The translations under genes were made by a program, and so were the position numbers. Shown piece after piece: positions 33,382 to 33,698 of a stretch of 33,698 nucleotides of DNA. The notes under the pieces were generated by a model, which ran no database searches, was not told where the DNA came from, and saw only the letters and a list, made by a program, of their open reading frames with translations. The DNA lies in contig CALDZL010000067.1 of NCBI GenBank assembly GCA_937944295.1, positions 1-33,698 of the forward strand, given 5' to 3'. Position 1 is the first letter of the stretch. Every line of letters begins with the position of its first letter. This DNA is from an uncultured Sphingorhabdus sp. GTDB taxonomy: Bacteria; Pseudomonadota; Alphaproteobacteria; Sphingomonadales; Sphingomonadaceae.

Positions 33382-33698
33382 ATGTCTTACTCGCCCTTTG
33401 TTCCGCTTCGTATATTCTCAGCCTACACAATGCTGGATGGTGCGATGGAGCCTAAGGCGCTTGGTAAACATGCTAAAAATCTAGGATTTCCAGCGATAGC
33501 AATTAGTGATCGTAACGGGCTTTACGGCGTAATGGCGTTCGAGGATGGCTGCCGCGCAACGGGTGTGCAGCCTATATTGGGGACATTACTCTCTGTTGCG
33601 CGAGAGAAACAGCAAGCGGGCACTGCGCTGCAATATGATTGGCTCGCTCTTTATGCGCAAAATGAAACGGGTTATGAAAATCTGTGTAAATTGGTTTC
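33382..33698 (+). CDS. dnaE: DNA polymerase III alpha subunit (3' truncated by window edge)
   Basis: This is the replicative DNA polymerase catalytic subunit; only the first 105 codons are present, which is why the ORF track omits it. Translation from ATG 33382 gives MSYSPFVPLRIFSAYTMLDG, then GFPAIAISDRNGLYGVMAFE, ATGVQPILGTLL and GYENLCKLV, which follow the N-terminal PHP domain of DnaE closely. The first PHP metal motif (H-S-D-Y-S type in many DnaE proteins) reads F-S-A-Y-T here, so a metal-dependent PHP activity is unlikely and proofreading would rest on a separate DnaQ. The lolC-lolD-dnaE order is typical of sphingomonads. A strong promoter lies directly upstream. Confidence 0.93.
   Translation, partial: MSYSPFVPLRIFSAYTMLDGAMEPKALGKHAKNLGFPAIAISDRNGLYGVMAFEDGCRATGVQPILGTLLSVAREKQQAGTALQYDWLALYAQNETGYENLCKLV

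Noticed and set aside
1-33698. tRNA, rRNA, CRISPR arrays, insertion sequences, prophage or attachment sites
   Set aside because: Looked for in the gaps and on both strands; no cloverleaf, repeat-spacer pattern, transposase or integrase was seen.

Overview
The window looks like a chromosomal core segment of an AT-rich alphaproteobacterium, most likely a sphingomonad (Sphingomonadales). The inference rests on gene order (nuoLMN-birA-coaX-rnj-DUF1467; comEC/lexA/moeA/moaC/trpCDGE/ppiD/tpiA/secG/pyrG; lolC-lolD-gpx-dnaE), on a GTTC-N7-GTTC SOS box upstream of lexA, and on the protein families present. The assignment is by recognition only; no search was run. There are no phage, insertion-sequence, CRISPR, rRNA or tRNA signals.

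Layout. (1) Bases 1-7865, + strand: the end of the complex I operon (nuoL truncated by the window edge, nuoM, nuoN), running with overlaps into biotin ligase, type III pantothenate kinase, RNase J and a small DUF1467 membrane protein. (2) Bases 7894-14490: a visibly AT-richer cluster of five poorly characterised genes. It holds a membrane-anchored coiled-coil protein (- strand), a divergent Hpt-like protein whose phospho-histidine is a tryptophan, a nucleotidyltransferase-like membrane protein, an all-helical protein, and a histidine-kinase-like protein with an intact ATPase domain but proline in place of the H-box histidine. A CtrA-type site lies in front of the last two. This is the best candidate for an undescribed system. 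(3) Bases 14527-18305: citrate synthase (-) and the DNA-uptake channel ComEC (+), separated by about 300 bases holding an operator-like dyad and a leader hairpin. (4) Bases 18361-26636, - strand: a tightly overlapping run ppiD-trpE-trpG-trpD-trpC-moaC-moeA, followed by lexA with its own SOS-controlled promoter. (5) Bases 26855-29965, + strand: tpiA, secG, pyrG. (6) Bases 30082-30576, - strand: a small heat-shock protein whose leader contains what looks like a textbook ROSE RNA thermometer. (7) Bases 30828-33698, + strand: the lipoprotein exporter lolC-lolD, a glutathione peroxidase, and the start of dnaE, which runs off the window and is absent from the ORF track. A near-consensus promoter sits so close to dnaE that its mRNA is predicted to be leaderless.

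Most of the window is housekeeping: respiration, cofactors (biotin, CoA, molybdenum cofactor), tryptophan, TCA entry, glycolysis, CTP, protein export and folding, and lipoprotein sorting. The points worth a second look are the degenerate phosphorelay cluster, the ROSE element, the leaderless dnaE promoter and the gltA control region.
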